NCBI GenBank assembly: GCA_021815405.1
Contig: JAKAGV010000001.1
Span: 124,001-188,000, forward strand
Direction of reading: 5' to 3'
DNA from: Bacteroidota bacterium
GTDB lineage: Bacteria; Bacteroidota; Ignavibacteria; Ignavibacteriales; Ignavibacteriaceae
DNA: 64,000 bases
Position 1 is the first letter of the stretch. Every line of letters begins with the position of its first letter. A program made the position numbers and the translations under genes. The notes under the pieces were generated by a model. The model was not told where the DNA came from. It did no database searches and saw only the letters and a list, made by a program, of their open reading frames with translations. Positions 51,155 to 61,756 of this stretch are shown here, piece after piece.

Positions 51155-52987
51155 TTATGGCGCTTGAATTACAGCAACTTCAAACGGCTTCAACTTAAAT
51201 GAAACTATGCTGATAAGCGGTCCGCCGTATTTTACAAATGAATCATCTTCCTTTACAGTTAACAAAATATTGTTTGCGAGTTCTTCCCAGCCTTTAGCAG
51301 GAACTTTCTTTGTAAACCTTAAAGACAAACTTTCTTCTTTATCCCCCATATTATAAAGTACATACTGGTTCTGTCCATACAAATACATTCCAACATGTCC
51401 CGGACCATCCAATTCAACTCCAAGCTCTTTTGAGAATGAGCTGCGGATATTGTTAAGTATATCGGTTGGCAGTTGAAGAAGGTCATAATAATCATCAGGC
51501 AAATTCAATATGTAAACTGTGCCCTTATAATATGGAGTTGTAAATAAAATTCCGTAATCATAATCTTTCTTTATTAAGGCAAGTTGACGGACGCCAGGCC
51601 AGGTAGTAGTCTTTATAGCTTCAAATGAAAACGGGTTCGATGCTTTTATTTCTCTTTCTCTAAATCCCGGTTCATAAATTCTAAATTCGGAAGAAGAAAC
51701 TGTACCTCCAAAGTCAACCAAGCTCAATGTATTTTTAAACTCGGAATTCTGAAGCTTCTTCCACAATCCCCATGTCATGAAAACGTCTTTACCGTTTTTC
51801 AATCTGTCAATCATTTCATTTGCAAGATCTGCATCTTTCAAAGAGTTAAGAGTGAAGATTGCATTCTTGCTTTCTTTTGGAAATACAGCAACCGGATTTA
51901 ACGGAATCCCGGCCATGCCGAGATAACCAAAAATATTATACTCGCCGGTGGAACCATAAGGCAGATAAATCGGAACTCCGCGCGTTTCACCTTTAATCAA
52001 GCCTGCAACCTTGTTAAACTCAGGAAGCATTTTTACAAAGTGCGGATATACATCGCTTGATGGATTAGCCGAATATAACTGTCCGGCGCACCAGAGTATT
52101 ATTTCAGGAGATTTAGCAAAGACCGCCTGCCAGACTTCGGCATTGTAATCATTGTATGCGCCTTTCATGCCGTAATTATCGAGCCAGGAACCAATCCACT
52201 TTGAAGGTTCGACACTTGAATACCACTTCTGAAAAATATATCCGCTGTAAATGGGAATATGCTGGTCTTGAGTTTCAGGAACCCGGGTTTCAATTCCAAC
52301 TGCCATCTTATCAAATTGATGTGTTTCATTGTAAACATCATAACCATTCTCCGGAAAGCCTTCATACCAGTTAGGATATTTGATGATAACATTTACTTTA
52401 GGATTAACTTCTTTTGCAGGATCAATGATATATTTCTTTGATTGCTCAAGGAGGAGTTTAGTACGGTATTCAGCCCAGGATTGATTACCGCGATCTTCAA
52501 TACTTTTGGGATCAGTAGCGGTTGTAAAAAGCCAATCATCCAGAATAATATTATCGAAGACTTTTGCTAACGATTGCATCCGGCTTTTTAGAGATTCAAG
52601 ATCGTCGGCATTATTATAAGTTGAAGTACCGCCTTTAGGTGAAACCGGCACCATGGAGCCGGAAACTTTAATTCCCATTGATTTGAACTTATCGGAAATC
52701 TTCTTTAACAGTTCAACATTTACTTCACCGCGGCTGCTTCCTTCAAGATAAACTCTTTCAGGTTTAATAGGCGCAAAGTAATCCATTGCTTTTTGGAATT
52801 GAGCCGGATCTGCAAGCAGATGCTCGATATCGTAAGATGTAAAATATATTGCGTATTTGAGATGCGTCCAGTTTCCCGTTTTATCAGCATTATTATCCTG
52901 CTGACTGAAAGCTGAAGATGAGAAAAAGGATACTAAAATTACAAGTACTAAAATAATTGTAAAATTTTCCGGTATAAGATTTTTCAT
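51155..52987 (-). CDS. Secreted glycoside hydrolase-like TIM-barrel protein
   Basis: A 610-residue exported protein with a signal peptide (about 5-28, ending AFSQQ). The first 300 residues read as a TIM barrel: ERVYLEGSSRGEVNVELLKKISDKF, VSGSMVPVSPKGG, FDNIILDDWLFTT and VNVIIKYPNWYEGFPENGYDVYN. The remaining half holds a class I glutamine-amidotransferase-like fold (about 330-450) and a beta-sandwich tail ending in LKPFEVAVIQAP, as in many family 29/42/97-type glycosidases. Exact GH family not recognised; D at NIILDDW and E in LEGSS are possible catalytic positions. AGGAG precedes the ATG. Confidence 0.65.
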   Translation of the reverse strand: MKNLIPENFTIILVLVILVSFFSSSAFSQQDNNADKTGNWTHLKYAIYFTSYDIEHLLADPAQFQKAMDYFAPIKPERVYLEGSSRGEVNVELLKKISDKFKSMGIKVSGSMVPVSPKGGTSTYNNADDLESLKSRMQSLAKVFDNIILDDWLFTTATDPKSIEDRGNQSWAEYRTKLLLEQSKKYIIDPAKEVNPKVNVIIKYPNWYEGFPENGYDVYNETHQFDKMAVGIETRVPETQDQHIPIYSGYIFQKWYSSVEPSKWIGSWLDNYGMKGAYNDYNAEVWQAVFAKSPEIILWCAGQLYSANPSSDVYPHFVKMLPEFNKVAGLIKGETRGVPIYLPYGSTGEYNIFGYLGMAGIPLNPVAVFPKESKNAIFTLNSLKDADLANEMIDRLKNGKDVFMTWGLWKKLQNSEFKNTLSLVDFGGTVSSSEFRIYEPGFREREIKASNPFSFEAIKTTTWPGVRQLALIKKDYDYGILFTTPYYKGTVYILNLPDDYYDLLQLPTDILNNIRSSFSKELGVELDGPGHVGMYLYGQNQYVLYNMGDKEESLSLRFTKKVPAKGWEELANNILLTVKEDDSFVKYGGPLISIVSFKLKPFEVAVIQAP

Positions 52988-53232
52988 TTTGTACTCCTAA
53001 AAGTTAATGATTAATTAATCGGAGCTGCTCCAAATGAATCGATTACCGGTTTACCAGCTTATAAGCTGATTCTCTATATCTCAGAACGGTCTTTCTTCAA
53101 ACCAAATTTATTTTTAAAAATAATCAAGCGCAAGCCAGATGCTAGATTTTTATTCTTCCTTTCTTGATATTCAAAACATAGAACTTTAAAGTATCTTGCA
53201 TCGAGCATCCAGTAACTTGCATTGAGAATTTA

Positions 53233-53646
53233 TCAATTTAAACTTGTATATAGTTTGGGAATTTTATCAAGTGTGCCGGCTTGATGAAGTAATTTTATCT
53301 CTACTAAATTTTGTATTGAAGCCGGCAGCAATGACCTAACGGAATTTATATCTGGACAGTTAGCAGTCATATACACCGCACCACTGAATAATGAACTATG
53401 ATTTTGTTCAAAAGGGCATACACAATTCGGATCTTCGTACATTTGTAATTGTTCGTTTGAAGACTGCATTAGTTCGTATGGGCAAACTCCGGCAGAACTT
53501 GGGATTGTAATTAGATAGGTCCTTATAACTTCGGTCTTCTTTACATTTTTATCCTTGGGCTGGCTAATCAAGGCTGACCCTAAAAATAGAATAGGAAACA
53601 GGGACAAAAAAACAATGCCTTCGACAAATAAAATCTTCTTCTTCAT
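53233..53646 (-). CDS. Uncharacterised exported cysteine-containing protein
   Basis: A 137-residue protein with a hydrophobic N-terminal signal (about 7-28). The mature part holds four Cys: VCPYELMQSSNEQL, PNCVCPFEQNHSSL and TANCPDI. CPYE and CPFE are similar, so paired disulfides or a metal site are possible. No family is recognised. It is isolated, with 245 bp to the previous gene and a divergent neighbour (mnmA). Confidence 0.5.
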   Translation of the reverse strand: MKKKILFVEGIVFLSLFPILFLGSALISQPKDKNVKKTEVIRTYLITIPSSAGVCPYELMQSSNEQLQMYEDPNCVCPFEQNHSSLFSGAVYMTANCPDINSVRSLLPASIQNLVEIKLLHQAGTLDKIPKLYTSLN

Positions 53647-53852
53647 AAAGGTATCCTTCGCTATGTTGGTGAAATTAATTTATCCGCAAAGATAATTTCA
53701 CATACAAGCTAATTCCTTTTGCTTTTATAATCAAGAATTAAATAAGATAGATATAACTCAAATCACCTTTCATTTTCCCTTGATTCAAAGAAAAGGCTTA
53801 TAATTTATTCTGCCTTTGGTTATTTTTGAAAACTTAATTAGAAAATGATTTT

Positions 53853-54902
53853 ATGAAGATTGCAGTTTTATTGTCCGGCGGTGTCGATAGTTCAGTAGCA
53901 TTACGTTTGTTGAAGAAAGAAGGACATGACATCACAGCCTACTATTTGAAGATATGGCTCCAGGATGAATTTTCATTTCTCGGCGATTGCCCATGGGAGG
54001 AAGATCTAAATTATGCGCGAGGCGTTTGCAAACAAGCAAATGTTTCTTTAGAAGTCCTTCCGCTGCAAACTGAATATTGGGAGACTGTGGTAACTTATAC
54101 AATCTCCGAGATTAAAGAAGGACGTACTCCAAATCCGGATATGTTTTGCAACAGCTTGATTAAGTTTGGTCAGTTCTACGACAAGATTGATAATTCATTT
54201 GAGAAAGTTGCAAGCGGACATTATGCAAGGCTGGAATTTGATGGTAATAAATATCAGTTAAAAACAACACCGGATAAAGTGAAGGACCAGACATATTTTC
54301 TTGCTTACCTTACGCAGCAGCAGCTTTCGCGGGCATTTTTTCCTCTTGGAAATTTAAACAAAAAAGAAGTTAGAAAGCTTGCAATGGAATTCGATCTTCC
54401 GAATAAAGATAGGAAAGATAGCCAGGGAATTTGCTTCCTCGGTCAGATAAAATTTAATGAATTTGTAAAACATCATCTTGGAGAAATTAAAGGCGACATT
54501 GTCGATATTGACAGCGGAAAGAAAGTTGGCGAGCATAACGGATATTATTTCTATACAATAGGACAGCGCTCGGGTTTAGGTTTATCCGGCGGACCTTGGT
54601 ACGTTGTGAAGAAAGATGTTGTTAACAATATAATTTTTATTTCACGAGAGAATCTTGCTAAAAAAGCTAAAGATACTTTTACGGTTGGCAAGTTTAACTG
54701 GATATCACAAAAAGTTCCTGCGAAGAAAGATTTATCTGTAAAGATTAGGCACGGAGCTAATTATTACGGATGCTCTCTTAATTTTATTGATGAAGGAATT
54801 GCCGAAGTAAAATTGAACAAAACAGACCAGGGAATAGCTCCGGGGCAGTTTGCAGTTTTTTACGATGACGATTTATGCCTTGGCGGAGGAGTGATACTAT
54901 AG
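53853..54902 (+). CDS. mnmA: tRNA-specific 2-thiouridylase
   Basis: A 349-residue cytoplasmic enzyme that makes 2-thiouridine at wobble U34 of tRNA Lys/Glu/Gln. It has the PP-loop LLSGGVDSS (6-14), RTPNPDMFCNSLIKFG with catalytic Cys99, ASGHYARLE, and DSQGICFLGQ with Cys194, the two Cys that shuttle sulfur. GQRSGLGLSGGPWYVV and the C-terminal beta-barrel end the protein. The length is standard for bacterial MnmA. It is a lone gene; sulfur relay partners are not in the window. Confidence 0.96.
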   Translation: MKIAVLLSGGVDSSVALRLLKKEGHDITAYYLKIWLQDEFSFLGDCPWEEDLNYARGVCKQANVSLEVLPLQTEYWETVVTYTISEIKEGRTPNPDMFCNSLIKFGQFYDKIDNSFEKVASGHYARLEFDGNKYQLKTTPDKVKDQTYFLAYLTQQQLSRAFFPLGNLNKKEVRKLAMEFDLPNKDRKDSQGICFLGQIKFNEFVKHHLGEIKGDIVDIDSGKKVGEHNGYYFYTIGQRSGLGLSGGPWYVVKKDVVNNIIFISRENLAKKAKDTFTVGKFNWISQKVPAKKDLSVKIRHGANYYGCSLNFIDEGIAEVKLNKTDQGIAPGQFAVFYDDDLCLGGGVIL

Positions 54903-54911
54903 CGAATAGAG

Positions 54912-55000
54912 TTCAAAACGGCTACAGAATTTTTTAACCTTTGGAGCGCTAAGGGAATATAGGGTTCAAATACATATTTTTAATTTGCGCTGTAGCCTAC
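54912..55000. repeat. Inverted repeat downstream of mnmA
   Basis: GGCTACAG (54920-54927) and CTGTAGCC (54991-54998) face each other across 63 bp. The copy of GTTCAAA on both sides (54911 and 54968) strengthens the symmetry. It has no open frame and sits between convergent genes. It may be a dispersed palindrome or a weak terminator. Confidence 0.35.
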
Positions 55001-55137
55001 AATAACAATTTTAAAATTTTTACAACAGGTAAAGATTTTGAAAGATTTAAGAAAATAATTCCAATCAAACTATTTTAATTATAGACAAAAGACATGAATG
55101 TTATTGGCAATTTAAAAGAAAGACTTAAAAGCTGAGT

Positions 55138-55950
55138 TTACACATACAACGCGCTTCCAAAATCTCTTCTATGTCTGATTGTAATTTCATTTTCTTCACC
55201 GAGATATTTGAAAATAGCAATGCAAGCTTTTCTTGCACCATCATCGTCTAAAGCTCTGTCGTTACGGATCACTTCAATAAACTTATCTAATGCCGCATCA
55301 AAGTTTTGATTTTGAATGTCTCCGATTGCTTCAAGATATAAATTCTTTAACGGACTATCAGCCAAGCTATCCGGATTATTTTTAAATTCCATTAAACGGG
55401 AAATTGTTCTGAGTGAATCAACAACTGCAAAATTTTCAGAACCTTCGTCAAGGCTTTCAATAATGCTTAAACTTTTCTTGTTGTCCGTAAATAAAAGCAG
55501 CTTTGCAAGCATTACCTTAGCTTTTTCATTATCGGGTTCCTGCTTTAGAATATTTTCTAATACCTTGACTGCCTTATCGGTTTCCCCGGTGGAGATTAAT
55601 GTTTCAGCGACAGCAAGTTGATTTCCGTTTTTACCCGGAATGACTTTCTTAAGCCAGTCTTTAATCATATTTTCGGGCAAAGCACCAACAAATTCATTTA
55701 CCACTTTCCCTTCGGAAAATAATTTTACGTTAGGAATGCTTCTGATGCCGTATTTGGCGGCTAAATCCGGGTATTCGTCTGAATTTATTTTTACAAGCTT
55801 CCAATCCTTTGCTTCGGAAGCAAGCTTTTCAAGAACCGGACTTAGCCTTTTACAAGGTCCGCACCACTCTGCCCAGAAATCTACAAGGACCGGAGTTTTA
55901 TAGCTGGTTTCTAATACATCATTTTCAAAATCATTCATGTCGAAATTCAT
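55138..55950 (-). CDS. Thioredoxin-TPR chaperedoxin (CnoX/YbbN-like)
   Basis: A 270-residue cytoplasmic protein. The N-terminal thioredoxin domain (1-105) has VDFWAEWCGPCKRLSPVL, with Cys30 and Cys33 intact, and YGIRSIPNVKLF with the cis-Pro. The C-terminal half (about 115-270) is helical repeat, including NQLAVAETLISTGETDKAVKVL and EPDNEKAKVMLAKLLL, as in YbbN/CnoX. E. coli CnoX binds unfolded proteins and hands them to GroEL; its Cys pair is degenerate (SxxC) while this one is a complete CGPC. Confidence 0.9.
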   Translation of the reverse strand: MNFDMNDFENDVLETSYKTPVLVDFWAEWCGPCKRLSPVLEKLASEAKDWKLVKINSDEYPDLAAKYGIRSIPNVKLFSEGKVVNEFVGALPENMIKDWLKKVIPGKNGNQLAVAETLISTGETDKAVKVLENILKQEPDNEKAKVMLAKLLLFTDNKKSLSIIESLDEGSENFAVVDSLRTISRLMEFKNNPDSLADSPLKNLYLEAIGDIQNQNFDAALDKFIEVIRNDRALDDDGARKACIAIFKYLGEENEITIRHRRDFGSALYV

Positions 55951-56236
55951 TTTAATAAGCCTCTAATAATTAATTTTGGTAAAAATAAATTTTACAGTAA
56001 AAATTAGATGTGACTTTTATTTTGAAGTTTCAAACCAACTTAAATATTTAATTGCATTTTTACCGAATCCCAAATAAAAGCCGTCTGAAAAATAAAATAT
56101 CCATTCATCACTTAACAGTACGAAGAGTTTAAATACTTTTTAATCTTTGCCGCGCGGAAAATTAAATATCGTATAAAGCTTTAGTAACCATAAACTAAAA
56201 CTTCAGTCTAATTTAATTATTTATAGAAATGTTGAT
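55951..56236. other. Intergenic region between divergent genes
   Basis: This gap holds the promoters of the CnoX-like gene (minus) and the DUF5916 gene (plus). It is AT-rich; no repeat, hairpin or short gene was recognised. Confidence 0.4.
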
Positions 56237-58423
56237 ATGAAAAGAAAACTACTTTTTTTAATTGTTCTTTTTAGCGCTTATGGCTTTGCTAAGAGCGATA
56301 ATCCTGGCAAGAAATTAATAGTGAAAAAAACAAATGCTGAAATTAAATTAGACGGAGAGATTGACCCAATTTGGAGCACCGCAGATTCCGCAACAGATTT
56401 CTTCCAGCTTAATCCTTATTACGGTAAAAAACCGACTTGGCCAACTGTCGCCAAAGTGTTAACGACAGATGATGCGCTTTATTGTCTTATTATTTGTTAT
56501 GAGGACAGCAACTATATTCAGCCGTTTACGGGTACACTTGATAATACGACCGGCGAATATGTTTCAATGATGCTGGATACTTTTGATGATGATAAAACCG
56601 CATACAAATTTATTGTCACGGTCTCCGGCGTAAGAAGCGATTGTATTCTTTTGGACGATGCGAGAAACAGAGACTATAGCTGGGATGGAATCTGGTTTGC
56701 AAAAACCAAAATTTATAAATGGGGCTGGGTTGCCGAAATGAAAATTCCTTACAAATCGATTCAATATAATAAAAAATTAAGCTACTGGGGCTTAGACTTC
56801 GATAGATGGATTCCGGCTGCTAATTCCGAAGATTTATACTGGAATAAATATGAAAAGAATGAAGGACAGAGAGTATCTAAGTTTGGTGAATTAGTCTTCA
56901 AGGATTTTAAACCAAGCGTAAAAGGACTAAACCTTGAGATTTATCCGGTTGGTGTTGCTAAAGCAAATTATCTGGAAGACGGCAAATACAAAATTGATTT
57001 GAATGCTGGTCTTGATGTTATGTATAATCCTTCATCGGAGCTTAAATTTCTTTTAACAGCAAATCCAGACTTCGCACAAATAGAAGCCGATCCTTACCAA
57101 TTTAACATCTCGCAGTACGAAACATATTATAACGAGCGAAGACCTTTCTTTACGGAAGGCAGCGAAGTCTTTACAGCTTCGGGGAAAGAGAATAACACAG
57201 GTTTTTACTCACCGCTTGAATTATTTTATTCCAGAAGAATAGGAAAAAAGCTTCCGGATGGAAGTGAAGTTCCGCTGATTCTTGGAACTAAAGCTTTTGG
57301 AAGATTAGGCACCTGGTCTTACGGCGGATTTCTTGCGGAGACCGGACAAAAGAATTATATAAATGATGATACTGAAGCCACGGAGCCGCAAGCTCTTTTT
57401 GGCGCTGTAAGAATTAAAAAACAATTTGGCGAGAACTCGTCGATTGGTACTTTGGATGTTATTAAACAAACGAAAGATACAACTTACGGTGTGCTGGATA
57501 TTGACGGCGCATTCAGACAATCTTCATGGCAGCTTTCATATCAGCTTGCGCGATCAGTTATAAATAACAGTGGAGATTATGCTGCATCGGTTGGATTTGT
57601 TTCTCCGGGAAAGCATTGGTGGATATTAGGAAGAAACAGATATTTCGGAAACAATTTTAATATCGACCAGGTTGGATATGTTCCTTGGACCGGCACTGCA
57701 GAAGTTACATGGCTTACCGGTCCTATATGGTATTTTGACGAAGGCTATATAAGCCAGATCTTAGTGCTGGGAGGCATCTATACAAATTATAAACATGTTG
57801 AACATTATACCGACAGGTCAGTAGTTCTGGATTTTAATATGGGATTTAGAGACAACTGGCGTTATGAGATTACTTTGATTTCCGGTAAATCCAAAGATCA
57901 GGGAATAAAGTATAATTCGTATGAAATAGATTATAACGGTGGCTTTAATATTAGCCCAAAGTGGAACGCTGATTTTTATGGGGGTTATTCCAAAACATAC
58001 AATTTTAACCGCGATTATGTTGCATTCTATACCTGGTTCGGTGCGGACTTCCAATGGAATGCAAGCGATATTCTGCAGCTGGGAACTTCATATAACATGT
58101 GGGTTGAAGGAAATCCAGCCGGCGGCGTAGAAGATATTACATACGATGCACGTCCATATTTTTCAGTTACACCGGTAAATAATCTTAATTTGCGATTGTA
58201 CGTGGATAATTTATATGATGCTTCTTCACAGCATCTTGAGCAGTTAATCAGCGGATTTCTATTCTCATTCAATTTCTCACCTAAAAGCTGGATTTATTTT
58301 GCTTACAATGAACTTGATAACAGAAGCGACCAATATGATGCAGCCGGAAATTTACTGCCGACAAAGATGCATGTTGCAGCAAGAGCCGGGGTTTTCAAGA
58401 TAAAATATCTTTATTATTTCTAA
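56237..58423 (+). CDS. DUF5916 outer-membrane protein with CBM9-like domain
   Basis: A 728-residue exported protein. The signal peptide (about 1-20) is followed by a carbohydrate-binding-module-9-like beta sandwich (about 28-200: NAEIKLDGEIDPIWSTADSATDFFQLNPYYG, EYVSMMLDTFDDDKTAYKFIVTVSG, WVAEMKIPYKSIQY). Residues about 210-728 are DUF5916, rich in beta strands, with FLLTANPDFAQIEADPYQFNISQYETYYNERRPFFTEGSEVF as the family hallmark. A membrane barrel with a sugar-binding plug is suggested, perhaps for polysaccharide uptake; substrate unknown. Confidence 0.87.
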   Translation: MKRKLLFLIVLFSAYGFAKSDNPGKKLIVKKTNAEIKLDGEIDPIWSTADSATDFFQLNPYYGKKPTWPTVAKVLTTDDALYCLIICYEDSNYIQPFTGTLDNTTGEYVSMMLDTFDDDKTAYKFIVTVSGVRSDCILLDDARNRDYSWDGIWFAKTKIYKWGWVAEMKIPYKSIQYNKKLSYWGLDFDRWIPAANSEDLYWNKYEKNEGQRVSKFGELVFKDFKPSVKGLNLEIYPVGVAKANYLEDGKYKIDLNAGLDVMYNPSSELKFLLTANPDFAQIEADPYQFNISQYETYYNERRPFFTEGSEVFTASGKENNTGFYSPLELFYSRRIGKKLPDGSEVPLILGTKAFGRLGTWSYGGFLAETGQKNYINDDTEATEPQALFGAVRIKKQFGENSSIGTLDVIKQTKDTTYGVLDIDGAFRQSSWQLSYQLARSVINNSGDYAASVGFVSPGKHWWILGRNRYFGNNFNIDQVGYVPWTGTAEVTWLTGPIWYFDEGYISQILVLGGIYTNYKHVEHYTDRSVVLDFNMGFRDNWRYEITLISGKSKDQGIKYNSYEIDYNGGFNISPKWNADFYGGYSKTYNFNRDYVAFYTWFGADFQWNASDILQLGTSYNMWVEGNPAGGVEDITYDARPYFSVTPVNNLNLRLYVDNLYDASSQHLEQLISGFLFSFNFSPKSWIYFAYNELDNRSDQYDAAGNLLPTKMHVAARAGVFKIKYLYYF

Positions 58424-58522
58424 TTATTAACATTTCAGCAATTTAATTCGATAATTGATTTAGGATAATAGTATCTATCCCTCATTATAGGAAGATACTA
58501 TTATTCTTAGATATTTTATTGA

Positions 58523-60376
58523 ATGATTATGAATAGTGAAGAAATAATACTAAACAGCGATCTTGATGAAAGTACTTTTCCAGGGATGCAAATTTCCAAA
58601 TTTCAGAACCTGGCGAAGGAATTTTTTCAGTTCGATGTTTTTGATGATCAAGATACGGTAAAGAAAATTAAGGAGGCTGCAAGGAATTATAGTTTCAATT
58701 TGCCGCAGGAGTTCCGGGAGATTTTTATACGGTATGAAGATGCGCCAATATACTGGATACTGCGCTCACCATTAATGGAACAATTGGAAAATATTTACAA
58801 ATCTTTAACATATAACAGCGCGGGTCAAAACATTTACAAATCTGCAAGAGAATTTTATACTAAATGGATAATTATAAAATCGCAGAATGAAAAGAAATAT
58901 TTTGCGGCATCATTTCTAAATGCGGTTGAAAAGAAATCGAATAAGAATAATTTTATATTCCAAGTAATGCAGGCTGTAATATTATCTTATGAGAAACAGC
59001 TGTTTAATCCATCGATAGCAATTGAACTTCTTGAACGTTCCAAAGAAATTTTAAATGACGTAAGGCTAGATGAAACAAATAGAGATGAGATTTCGTATTT
59101 AATTAACCTTTACAGCGGCTTTGTTTACTTAAATCAAAAAGATTTGCCGCAGGCTAAGATAAAATTTTCCCAAGCAATTCCATTAAAGTCTAACGGCATT
59201 ACAGCCAAGTTTTATAATGCTTTGGTTGATGTTCAATTGAGCCAGAGTATAATATCAGCAGAAGTTTTGAGTGATCTTTACAATTATGATTTAGGACGAT
59301 TAGAATTTGCCATCGAGTCTAATGATGTAACAATGATTGATTATTTTCTTAAAACTTCTGCAATGCGAAATTTGTTTTATTATCCTGAATTTGCTGCGTC
59401 GTACGAAGTAATCCTTAATTTCCTCAACTCAGCAAAGAACAGCAGTGATATAGATTTGAAAATGATTCATGGTAAAATAAATACCTTTAAGAATTTAGAT
59501 ATTAATGAATACTACACAGAAAATGTTATAAAGGATTTAGCTTTCTTCGATAAGGTTATTGAAAATTTCAGAGATAATGCAAATGTGATATTTATTGGTG
59601 CAATGTCCAAGTTTCAGGAAAAGTTCAACCGGACAGCCCAAGAAATTACGAAAGTAATTAGGAATAAATATTTTGCACAAATAAAAGAAAAACTCAATAT
59701 TTATGATAAAGAGATCCAGGATAAGCTGAATGATATTCAGATGCTTACTCGAAATTTTGAAGAGCAAAAACAGAAGCTCAGAGAAAAACTAGATCACAGT
59801 TTAAAAATTATAGAAAATAGGGCGCATGAAAATATCGCTTTACTTGAAGAAAGAATAAAAAATCTCCAGTTTGTTCAAAGCTTAAATCCGGCATTAACAT
59901 TTAAGAATGCAATGACTTATAATTTCATTTTATCAGTCACGGTATTTTTGATGGGCGGGTGTGCAGGCTATTCAAATAGTTTTATGAGTAATATAAATAA
60001 GACAAACAATCTTCTGTCAATTGTTTTAATTACCGGTTTAAAATGGGGAATAATAGCGTTCACAGTAGGTTTGGTCATTTCCATAATTTCGGCAGGGTTA
60101 GCGGTGCTCGAAAGTTCTAACCAAAGGCAAAGATTGCAGCAGGCAATTAAGTCGCTGAAAGATGAAAAGGAATATCAAGTAGATTATTTTAAAAAAGAAT
60201 TTGAAAGGAACAACAAAGAGAGCGAGGAAAAATTTAATAAAACAATTGAAGACAAAAAGAAGCGAATAAATGAGGTAAAAACCGAGCGTGATAAGCAGGA
60301 AAAAATCTATAATGAAGATGCCGAACAGAAAATCAGGGAAGAATCTAAGAAGTTGATGGAGCTGATAGAACTGTAA
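58523..60376 (+). CDS. Uncharacterised coiled-coil membrane protein
   Basis: A 617-residue protein without a signal peptide. Residues 1-280 are helical with TPR-like wording (SIAIELLERSKEILNDVRL, LPQAKIKFSQAIPLKSNG). Two coiled coils flank two membrane helices: about 365-455 (NIYDKEIQDKLNDIQMLTRN, LDHSLKIIENRAHENIALLE), TM helices at about 472-490 and 503-530, then a Lys/Glu-rich coil to the end (RLQQAIKSLKDEKEYQVDY). The architecture suggests a cytoplasmic scaffold tethered to the membrane; no catalytic motif. Start ATG 58523 or 58529. Confidence 0.65.
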   Translation: MIMNSEEIILNSDLDESTFPGMQISKFQNLAKEFFQFDVFDDQDTVKKIKEAARNYSFNLPQEFREIFIRYEDAPIYWILRSPLMEQLENIYKSLTYNSAGQNIYKSAREFYTKWIIIKSQNEKKYFAASFLNAVEKKSNKNNFIFQVMQAVILSYEKQLFNPSIAIELLERSKEILNDVRLDETNRDEISYLINLYSGFVYLNQKDLPQAKIKFSQAIPLKSNGITAKFYNALVDVQLSQSIISAEVLSDLYNYDLGRLEFAIESNDVTMIDYFLKTSAMRNLFYYPEFAASYEVILNFLNSAKNSSDIDLKMIHGKINTFKNLDINEYYTENVIKDLAFFDKVIENFRDNANVIFIGAMSKFQEKFNRTAQEITKVIRNKYFAQIKEKLNIYDKEIQDKLNDIQMLTRNFEEQKQKLREKLDHSLKIIENRAHENIALLEERIKNLQFVQSLNPALTFKNAMTYNFILSVTVFLMGGCAGYSNSFMSNINKTNNLLSIVLITGLKWGIIAFTVGLVISIISAGLAVLESSNQRQRLQQAIKSLKDEKEYQVDYFKKEFERNNKESEEKFNKTIEDKKKRINEVKTERDKQEKIYNEDAEQKIREESKKLMELIEL

Positions 60377-60622
60377 GAAAAAAGTCAGATAAGGCAGAGC
60401 AGAAGCAATTAAAGGGTATGCAAAGGGTTTTCACAGAGCTTTCAGATTCATAATTAAAACCAATCAGAGAGAAATCAAAGAGAAATCAGAAGACAGCTTA
60501 AGAGGGGAAACAAAGTGGCTAAAATTAGCCAAATTACCAAAAATTACTTTTCATTAAATAAGTAAAACGATATTAAACGTAATTATTTCTATGGTATGAA
60601 ATTAGTAGTTTTAAAATGCTAT

Positions 60623-61756
60623 ATGCCTTTAAAAATAGATTATCTTGTAGTTGGCTCCGGACTTACCGGAGGAACTATAGCTCGTTTGCTTCATGAAAGC
60701 GGACGCGAGGTTTTACTATTGGAAAGGCGTAATCATGTCGGCGGTAACGTACATGATCATTTTCATCCTTCCGGTATAAGGATTCATACCTATGGTCCGC
60801 ATTATTTTAGAACAAACTCTGAAATGCTCTGGAATTTTGTAAACCGGTTCTCTTCATTCTATAAATATGAACCTTCTCTAAAATCATTTGTTGATGGTAA
60901 CTTCGAAAACTGGCCTGTTACCGGCAGCTACATAAAAAAAACTGTCGGTATAAACTGGAAACCGTCATTTTACGGTATCTCGGCAAATTTTGAAGAAGCT
61001 TCCTTAAAGATAATGCCTGAAGAAATTTATCTTAAATTTGTAAAAGGTTATACTGAAAAGCAGTGGGGAGTAAATGCAAAAGAGCTTTCCGCCGAGCTTG
61101 TTAAAAGATTTGATGTAAGAGAAGACGACGAACCGCGCCTGATGAGACATAAATATCAAGGCATCCCTTCTAACGGATACGCTGAGTTTACAAGAAATCT
61201 AGTTGAAGGTATTCCGGTCTTATTAAACGTGAATTATCTTACGAACAAAGATATGTTCGATGTAAAGAAAAAATTAATTTATACCGGCCCGGTTGACGAG
61301 TTTTATAATTTCCAATACGGAAAACTGGAATACCGCGGACAAAAAAGAGAACATACATATTTTGAGGATATAAATTATTACCAGCCCTGCGGACAGGTAA
61401 ATTACCCTATGCCTGAACACGGAAAGCATATTAGAGCTTTGGAATGGAAGCATATGATTCCGAAAGAATTTTCAGACAAAATAAAGGGAACGGTTATTAC
61501 AAAAGAAATTCCGTTTACACCCCAATCTACAGATGAATACGAATATCCTTTCCCTAGTGAGCGGAACAAATTATTATATAAAAAATATGAGGCCAAAGCA
61601 CGTGAAGACACAAAACTGCTTACATGCGGCAGGCTCGGCGAGTATAAGTATTACGATATGGATCAAGCTATTGCCAGAGCAATGGAACTGTCAAATAAAA
61701 TAATTGAAAACGAATATGCTGCAGAAGAAAATTACAGTACTAGTTTATCTTCATAA
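60623..61756 (+). CDS. glf: UDP-galactopyranose mutase
   Basis: A 377-residue flavoenzyme that converts UDP-galactopyranose to UDP-galactofuranose for surface polysaccharide. The FAD-binding motif is DYLVVGSGLTGGTIARLLHE, followed by VLLLERRNHVGGNVHD. IHTYGPHYFRTNSE, EKQWGVNAKELSAELVKRFDVR and YTGPVDEFYNFQYGKLEYRG are diagnostic blocks with the active-site arginines. I chose ATG 60623 because the flavin domain begins right after it; nine more residues could be read upstream. It overlaps the start of the downstream glycosyltransferase locus by about 41 bp, as expected for an O-antigen-type operon. Confidence 0.94.
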   Translation: MPLKIDYLVVGSGLTGGTIARLLHESGREVLLLERRNHVGGNVHDHFHPSGIRIHTYGPHYFRTNSEMLWNFVNRFSSFYKYEPSLKSFVDGNFENWPVTGSYIKKTVGINWKPSFYGISANFEEASLKIMPEEIYLKFVKGYTEKQWGVNAKELSAELVKRFDVREDDEPRLMRHKYQGIPSNGYAEFTRNLVEGIPVLLNVNYLTNKDMFDVKKKLIYTGPVDEFYNFQYGKLEYRGQKREHTYFEDINYYQPCGQVNYPMPEHGKHIRALEWKHMIPKEFSDKIKGTVITKEIPFTPQSTDEYEYPFPSERNKLLYKKYEAKAREDTKLLTCGRLGEYKYYDMDQAIARAMELSNKIIENEYAAEENYSTSLSS